A stretch of 7,976 nt of DNA from Chloroflexota bacterium (GTDB lineage Bacteria > Chloroflexota > Dehalococcoidia > SM23-28-2 > HRBIN24): assembly GCA_030550295.1 (NCBI GenBank), contig JAUQPQ010000073.1:1-7976 (forward strand). Reading direction: 5' to 3'. The translations under genes and the position numbers were made by a program. Position 1 is the first letter of the stretch, and every line of letters starts with the position of its first letter. The notes beneath the pieces are model-generated. The model was given only the letters and a program-made list of their open reading frames with translations, was not told where the DNA came from and ran no database searches. Of this stretch, positions 1 to 7,361 are shown in pieces.

Positions 1-120
1 TGGATGGCCAGCGGGAACGCAGTGAGTGTACCTCTGGCCTCCGTGTCGCCGGTGCAGGTCCGCCATCGTTCGTGCGGGCGTGTCTGGGCGGAACTTTACT
101 AAGGCCTCCCCTGGCACAAC

Positions 121-139
121 GTCTGCCTCTTAGGCAAAC
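121..139 (-). other. Hairpin directly after the tRNA-Pro CCA end
   Basis: The minus strand folds into an 8-bp stem with one G-U pair and a 3-nt AAG loop (GTTTGCCT/AGGCAGAC). It starts at the first base after the encoded CCA of tRNA-Pro. There is no run of T after the stem, so it is not a standard intrinsic terminator. By position it could act in 3'-end processing of the tRNA precursor or in weak termination. The fold is seen in the sequence; the role is inference. Confidence 0.35.
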
Positions 140-216
140 TGGTCGGGGCGGCCGGATTTGAACCGGCGACCTCCACAACCCCATTGTGGTGCGCTACCAG
201 GCTGCGCTACGCCCCG
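140..216 (-). tRNA. tRNA-Pro (anticodon GGG), CCA encoded
   Basis: Read on the minus strand this is a complete 77-nt cloverleaf. The acceptor stem CGGGGCG pairs with CGCCCCG, followed by discriminator A and an encoded CCA. The D arm is GCGC/GCGC with loop AGCCTGGTA. The anticodon stem CCACA/TGTGG closes the loop ATGGGGT, which gives anticodon GGG at 182-180. The variable loop is AGGTC and the T arm is GCCGG/CCGGC with loop TTCAAAT. The unusual A32/U38 loop closure and the C1-G72 pair match bacterial tRNA-Pro(GGG), which reads CCC and CCU. The gene lies 16 nt after the DUF429 stop codon, so it may be cut out of the operon transcript. A TATGAT at 232-237 could be a -10 box, but it has no convincing -35 partner. 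Confidence 0.96.
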
Positions 217-232
217 ACCCGAGACGATGCTA

Positions 233-883
233 TCATAGGCCGTAGCCTTCTTCAATGGGGGGCTTAGGGACAACGATGACCCCCTCATGGGGAAGGCCTA
301 ACGCTTGGGCCTGACCTCTTGCCCACAGAAGCCCTGAGTAGGCGGCCACTAGGGCGTCGAGCTCGTCGTGGGAGAGGAGGCGCTCCCGGGGGACATCGGC
401 CACTACCGATGCCAAATTCTCCTGGAGCCATCGCCTGGCTAGGACGGTGCTCTTTCTAGCCGGAGGCCGTCCCCATAGGATCATCTTGCTGGCGTAAGGA
501 TATACTTCTACCACTTCCTTCCCTAGCCCTTCCAGAACCTTACGCTGACGGATGGCCCATTCTATAAGGGGCCTTAGGATAGAACGTTTGGTGGTCCAGA
601 AGAGCCCTATCCCCATGTTCCCTAAGGCCACCTCAGCGGCCCGACGGGCAGAAGGAGGGGCAGTACACGTACCACAGGTGCAAGGCAGGTCCAGGCAACC
701 CCAACCCATGGGGAGGCCCAAAGGAGCGTCTATCGCCACCAGGCGGGCATCGGTGGCCAAAGGGGGCAACTCCACATGTCCGGGCAAGCGCCCCCACCCT
801 ATGAGACGGCCCTCTTTATCGAGAAAGGCGAAGCTCACACCACTTCCAGGAAAGGAGGGGTCAATGCCCAGGACAAAGGTCAC
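233..883 (-). CDS. DUF429 family protein (RNase H-like fold, predicted nuclease)
   Basis: This 216-aa protein shows the layout of DUF429 proteins, a family with a predicted RNase H-like fold and no settled biochemical role. Visible acidic motifs are GIDPS (D8) near the N-terminus, AIDAPLGLP (D52) on the next core strand, RAAE (E84), EVYPY (E126) and SHDELDALVAAY (D173, E174, D176) in a C-terminal helix, ending in a short IVVP strand. Such acidic residues could hold metal for phosphodiester cleavage, but that is inference from the fold. An unusual feature is the cysteine cluster C63-x4-C68-x-C70-x2-C73 just after the second motif. The start is GTG at 883-881. The open frame upstream to the stop at 931-929 has no other start codon. 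The AGGA at 888-885 is only one base from GTG, so translation probably depends on coupling to the membrane protein gene that ends 7 nt upstream. No membrane segment or signal peptide is seen. Confidence 0.8.
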   Translation of the reverse strand: MTFVLGIDPSFPGSGVSFAFLDKEGRLIGWGRLPGHVELPPLATDARLVAIDAPLGLPMGWGCLDLPCTCGTCTAPPSARRAAEVALGNMGIGLFWTTKRSILRPLIEWAIRQRKVLEGLGKEVVEVYPYASKMILWGRPPARKSTVLARRWLQENLASVVADVPRERLLSHDELDALVAAYSGLLWARGQAQALGLPHEGVIVVPKPPIEEGYGL

Positions 884-890
884 TTCCTGG

Positions 891-1712
891 TTAGAAGAGG
901 CGGTGGGTGGCGATGATTGCCCCCGTTCCTATAGAGGCTACACCAGCGAACTCGGCCAGGGCTACCATGTTGAAGGCCCCAGCCAACACGTGATGGGCTA
1001 TGCCTGTAAGCAGATAGAAGGTGAGAAGGAGAAGGACAACACCGGCATGGGGGCTTAAGGGCAAGAGGTGGAGTGTCCATGACACCTGCCCCATAACGAT
1101 CCCAGTGGCTAAGGCCAAGAGGAGGTTATCGCGCGTCTGTGCAGAGGCGTCCCGAAGAAGCTCTAAGCTCAGCAGCGTTCCTGTTACGGCGGTGCCTATG
1201 GCCTGCAACGGCAAGCTCAGCTCCACGTCAAACGAGTACAGGGTGGCCAGTATCAGGAAAGCAGTAAGGTAGCAGGCGATGTGCGACACCATACGGGCCC
1301 GGATAAAGGCGGAGGTCTGAGGAGAATGGCACTGACACTCGGCATGGATGATCGCCCCCAGTATTAGGGCCACGGCGGTGCTGGCCAGGAGGGCCCAGTA
1401 CCCATCTACAGCCAGCTCCACAAATACAGCCCCACCGATGGCAAAGAGGACAGGCAATACGAGCCCCAAGACCGTATCGTCTAGCCTTCGTAGCCTCTGG
1501 CCTGCGTAGGAGCGGATTAGCCCATCTGTGGCCAGAGCTACCAACAGAGCCAAAAAGGCCAACAACCAGGTTTGGGGTGGCTCTACCAGGAGATACGCCA
1601 GAAGGCCGAGCCAATAGGCGAAGGAGGCCAGGACCAAACGCTCTCGATATTCCCTTGGTGGCCTTCCCGTCACCGTCCTACGGTTGCCAGGGCGGGACGT
1701 GACACCTTTCAC
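891..1712 (-). CDS. Multi-pass membrane protein of unknown function
   Basis: I do not firmly recognise this 273-aa protein. It has a basic, proline-rich N-terminus (about residues 1-25) followed by some eight or nine hydrophobic segments, roughly at 26-44, 47-65, 80-100, 104-123, 142-160, 165-185, 194-213, 221-243 and 247-268. No enzymatic motif is visible. The loop after the fourth segment carries His123, Cys126, Cys128 and His129, which could bind a metal but may be incidental. From memory it resembles small membrane proteins of Chloroflexota annotated as unknown (DUF5656-like); that link is weak. The first codon of the frame is GTG at 1712-1710, with AAGG only three bases upstream. An in-frame GTG at 1673-1671 (codon 14) or TTG at codon 26 could be the true start. 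The gene follows mfd by 33 nt and precedes the DUF429 gene by 7 nt, so all three are probably co-transcribed. Confidence 0.7.
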   Translation of the reverse strand: MKGVTSRPGNRRTVTGRPPREYRERLVLASFAYWLGLLAYLLVEPPQTWLLAFLALLVALATDGLIRSYAGQRLRRLDDTVLGLVLPVLFAIGGAVFVELAVDGYWALLASTAVALILGAIIHAECQCHSPQTSAFIRARMVSHIACYLTAFLILATLYSFDVELSLPLQAIGTAVTGTLLSLELLRDASAQTRDNLLLALATGIVMGQVSWTLHLLPLSPHAGVVLLLLTFYLLTGIAHHVLAGAFNMVALAEFAGVASIGTGAIIATHRLF

Positions 1713-1745
1713 AGGCCTTCATGTTAGAGGGGATGGGGTGACCTG

Positions 1746-4700
1746 TCAACCCTTGAAAAGGGACCTCAACGCTTCCTCAAGGGCCTTCGGCCACTCATCC
1801 CCAAGCCTTACGGGGTCGATGCGCATGGTGGTAGGGCCAAAGTCTACCCATTGATGCACGTGGGGAGGCAAGGAGGAGTGGGGCCTCCTTTCAGGCCAGC
1901 GGGCCACTATTTTGCCCCCTTCTAGGGCAAGGGAGCGGATCCCTAACTGACGGGCCATGGCCCTGAGGCGAGCTATAAATATGAGCCTTTGGGCGGGCTC
2001 GGGTGGCGGCCCGAACCTATCGGCCATCTCTAGGGCTAGGGAATCCACTTCTTCTGGAGTGGGGGCCTCGGCCAGCCGCTGGTAGAGGGCCAGGCGCTGT
2101 CCTAGATTCGGGACGAATGATTCAGGCAGGTAGGCAGAGAGGGGGAGGTCCACTATCAGGTCAGGGCCTTCGGTAGTGAGGGGTGGGCTCTCTCCATGCA
2201 GCTGGGCGCGCAGGTTCTGGGTGGCTTGTTGGAGGAGGCGAGAGTACAACTCCAGCCCTACGGCCGCCATGTGGCCGCTCTGCTCGGGGCCTAACAAGTT
2301 GCCGGCCCCCCTTATCTCCAGGTCGCGCAGGGCGATTTGGAACCCTGCCCCTAATTGGCTGGCCTCAAAGATTGCCTGCAGGCGCCTCTCAGCGGCCTCA
2401 GTAAGGTGCGCCTCGGGAGGGTAGAAGATGTAGGCGTAGCCAAGTCCCTCAGACCGGCCCACGCGTCCGCGCAGCTGGTACAGTTGGGAGAGCCCAAGGC
2501 GGTGGGCATCCTCAATGATGATGGTGTTGGCATTGGGGATGTCCAGGCCCGACTCTACGATGGTGGTACATACTAGCACGTCCACCTTCCCCAAGCGGAA
2601 GTCGTCCATGACGATGGCCAGTTCTTCCTCATCCATCTGGCCGTGGGCAACGGCTACTCTGGCCTCTGGCACCAGCGACTTTGCTCGTTGCACTGCCTGA
2701 TGGATGGTCTTGATGCGATTGTGGACATAATATACCTGCCCTCCCCTTGCCAGCTCCCTTCTTATAGCCTCCTTCACCAGCTGGGGCTGGTAAGGCGCCA
2801 CTATGGTTCTTACTGGGAGGCGCGACTCAGGAGGCGTCTCCAAGAGGGACATGTCCCTTATTCCCCCCAAGGCCATGTAGAGGGTACGCGGGATGGGGGT
2901 GGCCGAGAGGGTGAGGACATCTACCTGTAGACGCAGCCGTTTGAGGTGCTCCTTATGTACCACCCCGAACCTTTGCTCCTCGTCCACAATTACTAGTCCC
3001 AGGTCGCGGAAACTGACATCTGGCTGCAAAAGCCTATGGGTGCCAATAACGATGTCTATGGAGCCTTGGGCCAGATCTCTAATCACCTTCTCCTGCTCTT
3101 TATCGGGCAAGAGGCGGGAGAGCATGGCGACGGTCACAGGGAAGGGTGTCAAGCGTTGGAGGAAGGTCTGGTAGTGCTGTTGGGCCAATATGGTAGTGGG
3201 CACAAGGAAGGCGACTTGCTTTCCCCCCATGACCGCCTTGAAGGCGGCCCGGAGGGCTATCTCCGTCTTGCCGTAGCCTACGTCACCACAGATGAGGCGA
3301 TCCATGGGGCGGGGGCTCTCCATATCCCTCTTCACTTCTGCCAGGGCGGCCAGTTGATCGGGCGTTTCCAAGTAGGGGAAGGAGGCCTCCAATTCCAACT
3401 GCCAGGGGGTATCGTGAGGGAAGGCATATCCAGGCAGGACCTCGCGGGCGGCGTAAAGGGACAAAAGCTCCTTGGCCAGGTCGGTCACCGCCTCTCTTAC
3501 CCTGCGCTTGATGCGCTGCCATTCCCCCGAGCCGAGGCGGGTGAGGGGAGGGAGGAAGCCGCTAGGGCCCACGTAGCGGCTTATGCGATCGACCTGTTCC
3601 ACAGGCACCAGAAGCTTATCCCCTTCGGCGTATTGAAGCTCCAGGTACTCCCTTTCGACGCCATCTACCTTAGACCTCACTACTCCAGCGAAGCGGGCGA
3701 TGCCATGGTCTATGTGCACTACGTAATCGCCTGGGGATAGCTGGGCCAAAGTGGTCTCGGTAGTGAAGTAACGCCTAGGGGCTGGCCGCCTCTCCTTGGC
3801 GAACCCGAAGATCTCCCTATCGGTCAGCAGGAGGAGAGGGGGGTCTTCAAGGCGCCATCCTGCTGGCAAAGAGCCATGAACTAACGTAACCCTTGAAGTC
3901 TCCAGCGTGCTATCTATCCCCTCTTGCTGGAGGAGTTCCTTTAGCCTTAAGGCCTGCTGTGATACTACTGTTGCTGTGCCACCCCTCCTTGTGATGTCCA
4001 ACAGCTCGCTGGCAAGGCGCCTTAGCTGGCCGCCATATCCCGGCGCAGGGCTAAAGGGTAGGCTCACTGCCTCCTCCTTCGGCCAGCGAGTGAGAGTAAG
4101 GGCCCGGGGGTGCCTCTTGATCTGGCCTGTCAGGTATTCTACGGGGGCCAAGGGGGAAGGTAAGCCTTTGGGGAGGAGAGGGGCCATTTCTTCCACCGTC
4201 TCTTGGGCTTTAAGGTGGGCCTCTTTTAGGGCAGCCACCACTTCCTCCTCTTCGTCTATGACCAGCAGGGCGTGAGGAGGCAGATGGTCCAATAGGGTGG
4301 CGTGGGCAAGGAAGGGTACGTAGAAATGTAGCCCTGGTGGGGGCTCACCGTTGGCCAGGCTAGCTAACTCTCGCGCCATCCTGTCGCGCAAGTGCTCTGG
4401 CAGGTGGGAGATCTCCACGTCTCGGCACCAAGGGGGAGGGGTAGAAAAGATGGCCTCACAAGCAGGTATGATGGTAACCCTCTCTACACGCCCTGTAGAC
4501 CGCTGGGTAGCAGGATCGAAGTAGCGTATCTCGTCAACCTGGCGTCCCCATAGCTCGATGCGGACAGGGAGGAAGGTAGTTGGGGGGAATACGTCCACGA
4601 TGCCCCCGCGGCGGGAGGCTTCCCCAGGCACTTCTACTGTGGGCACTATCTGGTAGCCCATCGATTGGAGGCGGCCCAAAAAGGCCCTGGGCTCTAGTTC

Positions 4701-5141
4701 GCCCCCAGTCGCCACCGATACGGTGTAGTCGCCCAGTTCTTGGGCAGAGATGGTCCGTTGCGCTAAGGCCAGGGCCGATGCTACTATCAACACTTTCTCT
4801 CCCCAGCAAAGCATGTAGAGGGCCCGGAGGCGTTTGGCCACTGCCGATGGGTCTGGCGGTGAGGGGTCATAGGGGATCGCTTCCCTTTCAGGGAATTGGT
4901 AGATCCCCTGGTAGCCTCCCTGCCAGGCGGCTAGCTCTTCTACTAGCGCCTCTGCCCTTTGGGGCTTGGGGACCACTACCACAATGGGGAGGCCTAGGAT
5001 ATGAAATAACGCCGCTATTACCGCCCCTTTGGCCCCCTCCACTACACTGGCCGTGACCTGCCTCTCTGCCTGGACATGCTGGGCAAGCTCGCCTAGGGAC
5101 GGCGTTTCTACCACCCTAGACAAAAGGGACGTGAGATCCAT
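1746..5141 (-). CDS. mfd: Transcription-repair coupling factor Mfd
   Basis: Mfd is an ATP-driven translocase that pushes RNA polymerase stalled at DNA lesions off the template and recruits UvrA, starting transcription-coupled nucleotide excision repair. At 1131 aa it is full length for the family. The N-terminal UvrB-homology and UvrA-contact region covers about residues 1-340, including the GEASRRGGIVDVFPP stretch (173-187). The CarD-like RNA polymerase-interacting domain is at about 467-526 (LSPGDYVVHIDHGIARF). The RecG-type motor has Walker A GDVGYGKT (619-626), Walker B DEEQ (720-723), SATPIPRT (746-753), ESGLDIPNAN (863-872) and RGRVGR (891-896). The C-terminal autoinhibitory TRCF domain spans about 990-1095 (DLIVDLPLSAYLPESFV). 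All key motor residues look intact. The ATG start is well supported by AGGGG at 5151-5147, five bases upstream. The gene lies 31 nt after pth, a common pairing, and probably shares its transcript. Confidence 0.98.
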   Translation of the reverse strand: MDLTSLLSRVVETPSLGELAQHVQAERQVTASVVEGAKGAVIAALFHILGLPIVVVVPKPQRAEALVEELAAWQGGYQGIYQFPEREAIPYDPSPPDPSAVAKRLRALYMLCWGEKVLIVASALALAQRTISAQELGDYTVSVATGGELEPRAFLGRLQSMGYQIVPTVEVPGEASRRGGIVDVFPPTTFLPVRIELWGRQVDEIRYFDPATQRSTGRVERVTIIPACEAIFSTPPPWCRDVEISHLPEHLRDRMARELASLANGEPPPGLHFYVPFLAHATLLDHLPPHALLVIDEEEEVVAALKEAHLKAQETVEEMAPLLPKGLPSPLAPVEYLTGQIKRHPRALTLTRWPKEEAVSLPFSPAPGYGGQLRRLASELLDITRRGGTATVVSQQALRLKELLQQEGIDSTLETSRVTLVHGSLPAGWRLEDPPLLLLTDREIFGFAKERRPAPRRYFTTETTLAQLSPGDYVVHIDHGIARFAGVVRSKVDGVEREYLELQYAEGDKLLVPVEQVDRISRYVGPSGFLPPLTRLGSGEWQRIKRRVREAVTDLAKELLSLYAAREVLPGYAFPHDTPWQLELEASFPYLETPDQLAALAEVKRDMESPRPMDRLICGDVGYGKTEIALRAAFKAVMGGKQVAFLVPTTILAQQHYQTFLQRLTPFPVTVAMLSRLLPDKEQEKVIRDLAQGSIDIVIGTHRLLQPDVSFRDLGLVIVDEEQRFGVVHKEHLKRLRLQVDVLTLSATPIPRTLYMALGGIRDMSLLETPPESRLPVRTIVAPYQPQLVKEAIRRELARGGQVYYVHNRIKTIHQAVQRAKSLVPEARVAVAHGQMDEEELAIVMDDFRLGKVDVLVCTTIVESGLDIPNANTIIIEDAHRLGLSQLYQLRGRVGRSEGLGYAYIFYPPEAHLTEAAERRLQAIFEASQLGAGFQIALRDLEIRGAGNLLGPEQSGHMAAVGLELYSRLLQQATQNLRAQLHGESPPLTTEGPDLIVDLPLSAYLPESFVPNLGQRLALYQRLAEAPTPEEVDSLALEMADRFGPPPEPAQRLIFIARLRAMARQLGIRSLALEGGKIVARWPERRPHSSLPPHVHQWVDFGPTTMRIDPVRLGDEWPKALEEALRSLFKG

Positions 5142-5172
5142 AGTGGCCCCTAGAGAAAATTGTAACGGTGCC

Positions 5173-5760
5173 TCAGCGGTTATAGGTGTTCATGGCCATC
5201 TCAAGGCCCTGAGAGATGACCGCCTCTATGGCCTGGCAGGCGATGAGTATGGCCTCTTGCAGGGCTGCTTGCTCTTGGGGAGGAGGCGTGGCGAGGACGT
5301 ATTGGGCCACCACCTCTGGTTGGGTGATGGGACGTCCCTCCTGCACGGGCCGACCGATTCCTATGCGCAGGCGAGGAAAGTCTTTAGTGCCGAGAGCTTC
5401 GATGATGGAGCGGAGGCCGTTGTGGCCGCCGTGGCTACCACCCGGGCGGATACGTATCTTACCTAGGGGCAGATCTAAATCGTCGCACACCACCAATAGC
5501 CTGTGCAGGGGAACATTTACATGGCGCACCAAAAGGGATACCGCTCGACCGCTCTCGTTCATGAACATCCGTGGGCGGGCGAGGGCTACAGGAGTGGACC
5601 CAACCTTTCCTTGACCTAAGGAGTAGTTCTTACTAGGGTTTAGAAGGATGCCGTGACGCCTGGCCAGGAGGGCTACGCACCTAGCGCCTACGTTGTGACG
5701 GCTAAGGGCGTATTGGGCGCCCGGGTTTCCCAGGCCCACCACAAGCCAGTCCACTGGCAT
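5173..5760 (-). CDS. pth: Peptidyl-tRNA hydrolase (Pth)
   Basis: Pth cleaves the ester bond of peptidyl-tRNA that has dropped off ribosomes, recycling the tRNA; it is a cytoplasmic, usually essential enzyme. At 195 aa the protein has the normal length. Family motifs are complete: GLGNPG (N12) at the N-terminus, SRHNVG with catalytic His22, PRMFMNESG (N68), CDDLDLPLG (acidic residues 93-96, the partner of the catalytic His), GGSHGGHNGLRSI (N114) and FPRLRIGIGRP. The start ATG at 5760-5758 lies one base after the stop of the 489-aa gene and has no clear Shine-Dalgarno sequence, so it is probably translated by coupling or re-initiation. The gene is followed by mfd after 31 nt. Confidence 0.98.
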   Translation of the reverse strand: MPVDWLVVGLGNPGAQYALSRHNVGARCVALLARRHGILLNPSKNYSLGQGKVGSTPVALARPRMFMNESGRAVSLLVRHVNVPLHRLLVVCDDLDLPLGKIRIRPGGSHGGHNGLRSIIEALGTKDFPRLRIGIGRPVQEGRPITQPEVVAQYVLATPPPQEQAALQEAILIACQAIEAVISQGLEMAMNTYNR

Positions 5761-5761
5761 G

Positions 5762-7231
5762 CTATGTACTATTCTTTGGCGGTGCCAGCAGGGCTGACAG
5801 AAGTTGCCGTACTTGGCGTCCGGCCCTCTCCGTTTCCTCTGGTGTTGGCGTTTGCCCTGCCTGGATGCGATCCAGCACAGGAGAGATGGCCTCTCGCACC
5901 TTCGTCTCTACGAGGCATCGGCGCAGAAAAGCCGTGACCTGGTCATCTAGCATCTGGGCCAGGGGGGCTACCTGGCTGGCCTGTACCACCTTAAGGGCCT
6001 TCTCAATAATGGGGTCTTGAGCGGTAATGACCATGGCCGCTAGAGCCTTGGCCAGACGGGACATCTGCTCCCCCAGGGCTTCGTTGAGACCGCTAAGGAC
6101 TTCATCGACTTCGGCCTGAGGAGGCGGGGAGCCCATCTCTAGCTGGCATTGATGACAGCGAGATGACAAAGGCTCTGAAAATATGGGCCCTTCGGCCTGG
6201 CACGGCTCCAGGATGCGCATGAGGGTATGGTAGCGGGCCAAGACGGTTAGGCCCCCAGGAGGGCCTAGCTCTGGCAAGCGGTTCAACCTCTCCAGGGCCT
6301 GGACTAGGGTGGACGCTTTGGAAAGGCGCTTACGTAACTGCCTCACCGCCTCCCAGTAGCTATGATGGTAGGCCTCATAGGCAGCGCGATAGCGCTGGCG
6401 AAAGGCCTCCAGGGCCAACTTGGCCACGGGCAGACGGTGAGGCTCCACTGCTACTACTACGTAGGAAAGCTGCTCGCTGGCCAGCGCTCGGCTCAACTCT
6501 AGCTCCCGGTCTGAGGTGGCGGCTTCCATAAGGAACCGGCGCGCAGCGGCTACCAGCATGGCTTCCTGAGGAGCCTGGGCCAGGGCCCGCACAATGTACA
6601 CGTCGGCCGCTAGTGAGGTAGCAGAAGGGTAGAGCTGGCCAGACAGCCTCAACGCCTCTTCTGGGTCTTTGGCTTCTAGCCAACGCTGTAGCCGCCTAAT
6701 GGCCTCTGCTATCTCCTCAGGGGCCTCCGATGACAGATGAGAGGCGGCCTTGTCCAGGAGAGAGCCCAGATAAGACCGGAGTTTCGCCGGGACCACCTTG
6801 GGAGGCCTTTGGGGAGCATAAAGGGCTTGGGCCACTGCCTCCCACCAACTATGACAGTCCCAGGCCGATACTAAGGCCTTGGCCAAGGCCTTAAGACGAG
6901 AGGGGTTCATGGCCGTTATCTCAGCGCTGCTTACCGGGAGCGGACAATATACCCGGATCGCCTTGCTGGGATGTTGGCTGCCCCAAGTCCAGGATGGCTC
7001 CTTCTCTGCTAATCGCAGGTGGGGGAGGGGGACAGGACTGCATACTATTATTGGCCCCGAAAGTTGAGGCTGCTCCTCCAATAGCTCCTCCACCATAACG
7101 ATGCGGAAGTCCTCCTCCCTCACCTGTCCTAAACCTTGGTGCCAATTGCGAGAGGCGATAATTATCCCCCTGCGCTCCTTGCCTCGTGAATCGACAATGC
7201 GCAAAGGCCAGCGCACTTCCCTTTCAGGCAT
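5762..7231 (-). CDS. Unknown 489-aa protein, possibly DUF6079/PglY C-terminal-like, with CxxC
   Basis: I do not recognise this protein with certainty. The N-terminal part (about 1-130) is a mixed alpha/beta region with no Walker A or other nucleotide-binding motif. Residues about 140-345 look mainly helical and are rich in Arg, Glu, Leu and Ala, with an aromatic basic stretch at 277-304 (RQRYRAAYEAYHH and onward). After LERLNRLPELGPPGG (313-327) come Cys344 and then C359-x2-C362, followed by PPP (369-371), a possible zinc knuckle. A helical tail (373-435) ends the conserved-looking part. From memory, the order of helical region, LGPP stretch, CxxC and PP, then helix resembles the C-terminal part of large DUF6079/PglY-type proteins linked to BREX phage defence, but the ATPase half is absent. 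That assignment is tentative. No signal peptide or membrane segment is seen. The ATG lies about 13 nt after a TATACT -10 box, with no Shine-Dalgarno sequence. The stop is one base before pth. Confidence 0.75.
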   Translation of the reverse strand: MPEREVRWPLRIVDSRGKERRGIIIASRNWHQGLGQVREEDFRIVMVEELLEEQPQLSGPIIVCSPVPLPHLRLAEKEPSWTWGSQHPSKAIRVYCPLPVSSAEITAMNPSRLKALAKALVSAWDCHSWWEAVAQALYAPQRPPKVVPAKLRSYLGSLLDKAASHLSSEAPEEIAEAIRRLQRWLEAKDPEEALRLSGQLYPSATSLAADVYIVRALAQAPQEAMLVAAARRFLMEAATSDRELELSRALASEQLSYVVVAVEPHRLPVAKLALEAFRQRYRAAYEAYHHSYWEAVRQLRKRLSKASTLVQALERLNRLPELGPPGGLTVLARYHTLMRILEPCQAEGPIFSEPLSSRCHQCQLEMGSPPPQAEVDEVLSGLNEALGEQMSRLAKALAAMVITAQDPIIEKALKVVQASQVAPLAQMLDDQVTAFLRRCLVETKVREAISPVLDRIQAGQTPTPEETERAGRQVRQLLSALLAPPKNST

Positions 7232-7243
7232 TGGTACGCAGCA

Positions 7244-7249
7244 AGTATA
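7244..7249 (-). promoter_or_regulatory. Probable -10 box of the unknown-pth-mfd operon
   Basis: The minus strand reads TATACT, one mismatch from the bacterial -10 consensus TATAAT. A CCGACA 19 bases further upstream (7269-7274) is a possible but imperfect -35 element. The box lies 12 nt before the ATG at 7231, so the expected transcript start near 7237 would leave a leader of about 6 nt, too short for a Shine-Dalgarno site. The box is seen directly; promoter function and the near-leaderless transcript are inference. Confidence 0.5.
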
Positions 7250-7291
7250 CCATGGTGCAGGGCGGCGTTGTCGGCATTATTAGGTCTTGAG

Positions 7292-7328
7292 ACGGCCATT
7301 TTTGAGCTTAGATCTCCTTTTTGGCCGT
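7292..7328. repeat. Inverted repeat between the dehydrogenase gene and the 489-aa gene
   Basis: ACGGCCA at 7292-7298 is mirrored by TGGCCGT at 7322-7328, a perfect 7-bp inverted repeat around a 23-nt A/T-rich spacer. It lies 34 nt after the dehydrogenase stop codon and upstream of the probable promoter at 7244-7249. On the minus strand no T run follows the stem, so it is not a typical intrinsic terminator. It may be a regulator binding site, a weak terminator or chance. A second smaller inverted repeat, TCTGG/CCAGA, lies at 7336-7358. Confidence 0.3.
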
Positions 7329-7361
7329 TAGGGCATCTGGAGAGTAATGGACCCCAGAATA

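Noticed and set aside
61..97. GC-rich inverted repeat GTCCGCC/GGCGGAAC as a terminator or small RNA
   Set aside because: The stem needs a bulge and a long loop and has no T tract; the sequence does not match SRP RNA, tmRNA or RNase P RNA motifs that I know.
1..102. Open frame on the plus strand from the left edge to TAA at 100-102, and a minus-strand frame from ATG at 66 running off the edge
   Set aside because: Both are short, lack a Shine-Dalgarno site or known motif, and cannot be told from chance without the sequence beyond the window.
232..255. TATGAT with TTGAAG upstream as a promoter for tRNA-Pro
   Set aside because: The spacer is only 12 nt, too short for a standard sigma-70 type promoter, so the tRNA is more likely read from the operon or from an unseen promoter.
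1678..1722. 14-codon frame MKACERCHVPPWQP with a CxxCH motif overlapping the start of the membrane protein gene
   Set aside because: It has no Shine-Dalgarno sequence, no signal peptide and no membrane anchor for heme attachment, and it overlaps a longer gene start. Chance is the simpler reading.
3036..3740. 234-codon open frame on the plus strand inside mfd
   Set aside because: It lies fully antisense to the RNA polymerase-interacting and motor parts of mfd, has no recognisable family features, and is expected by chance in GC-rich coding DNA. The same holds for the other plus-strand frames.
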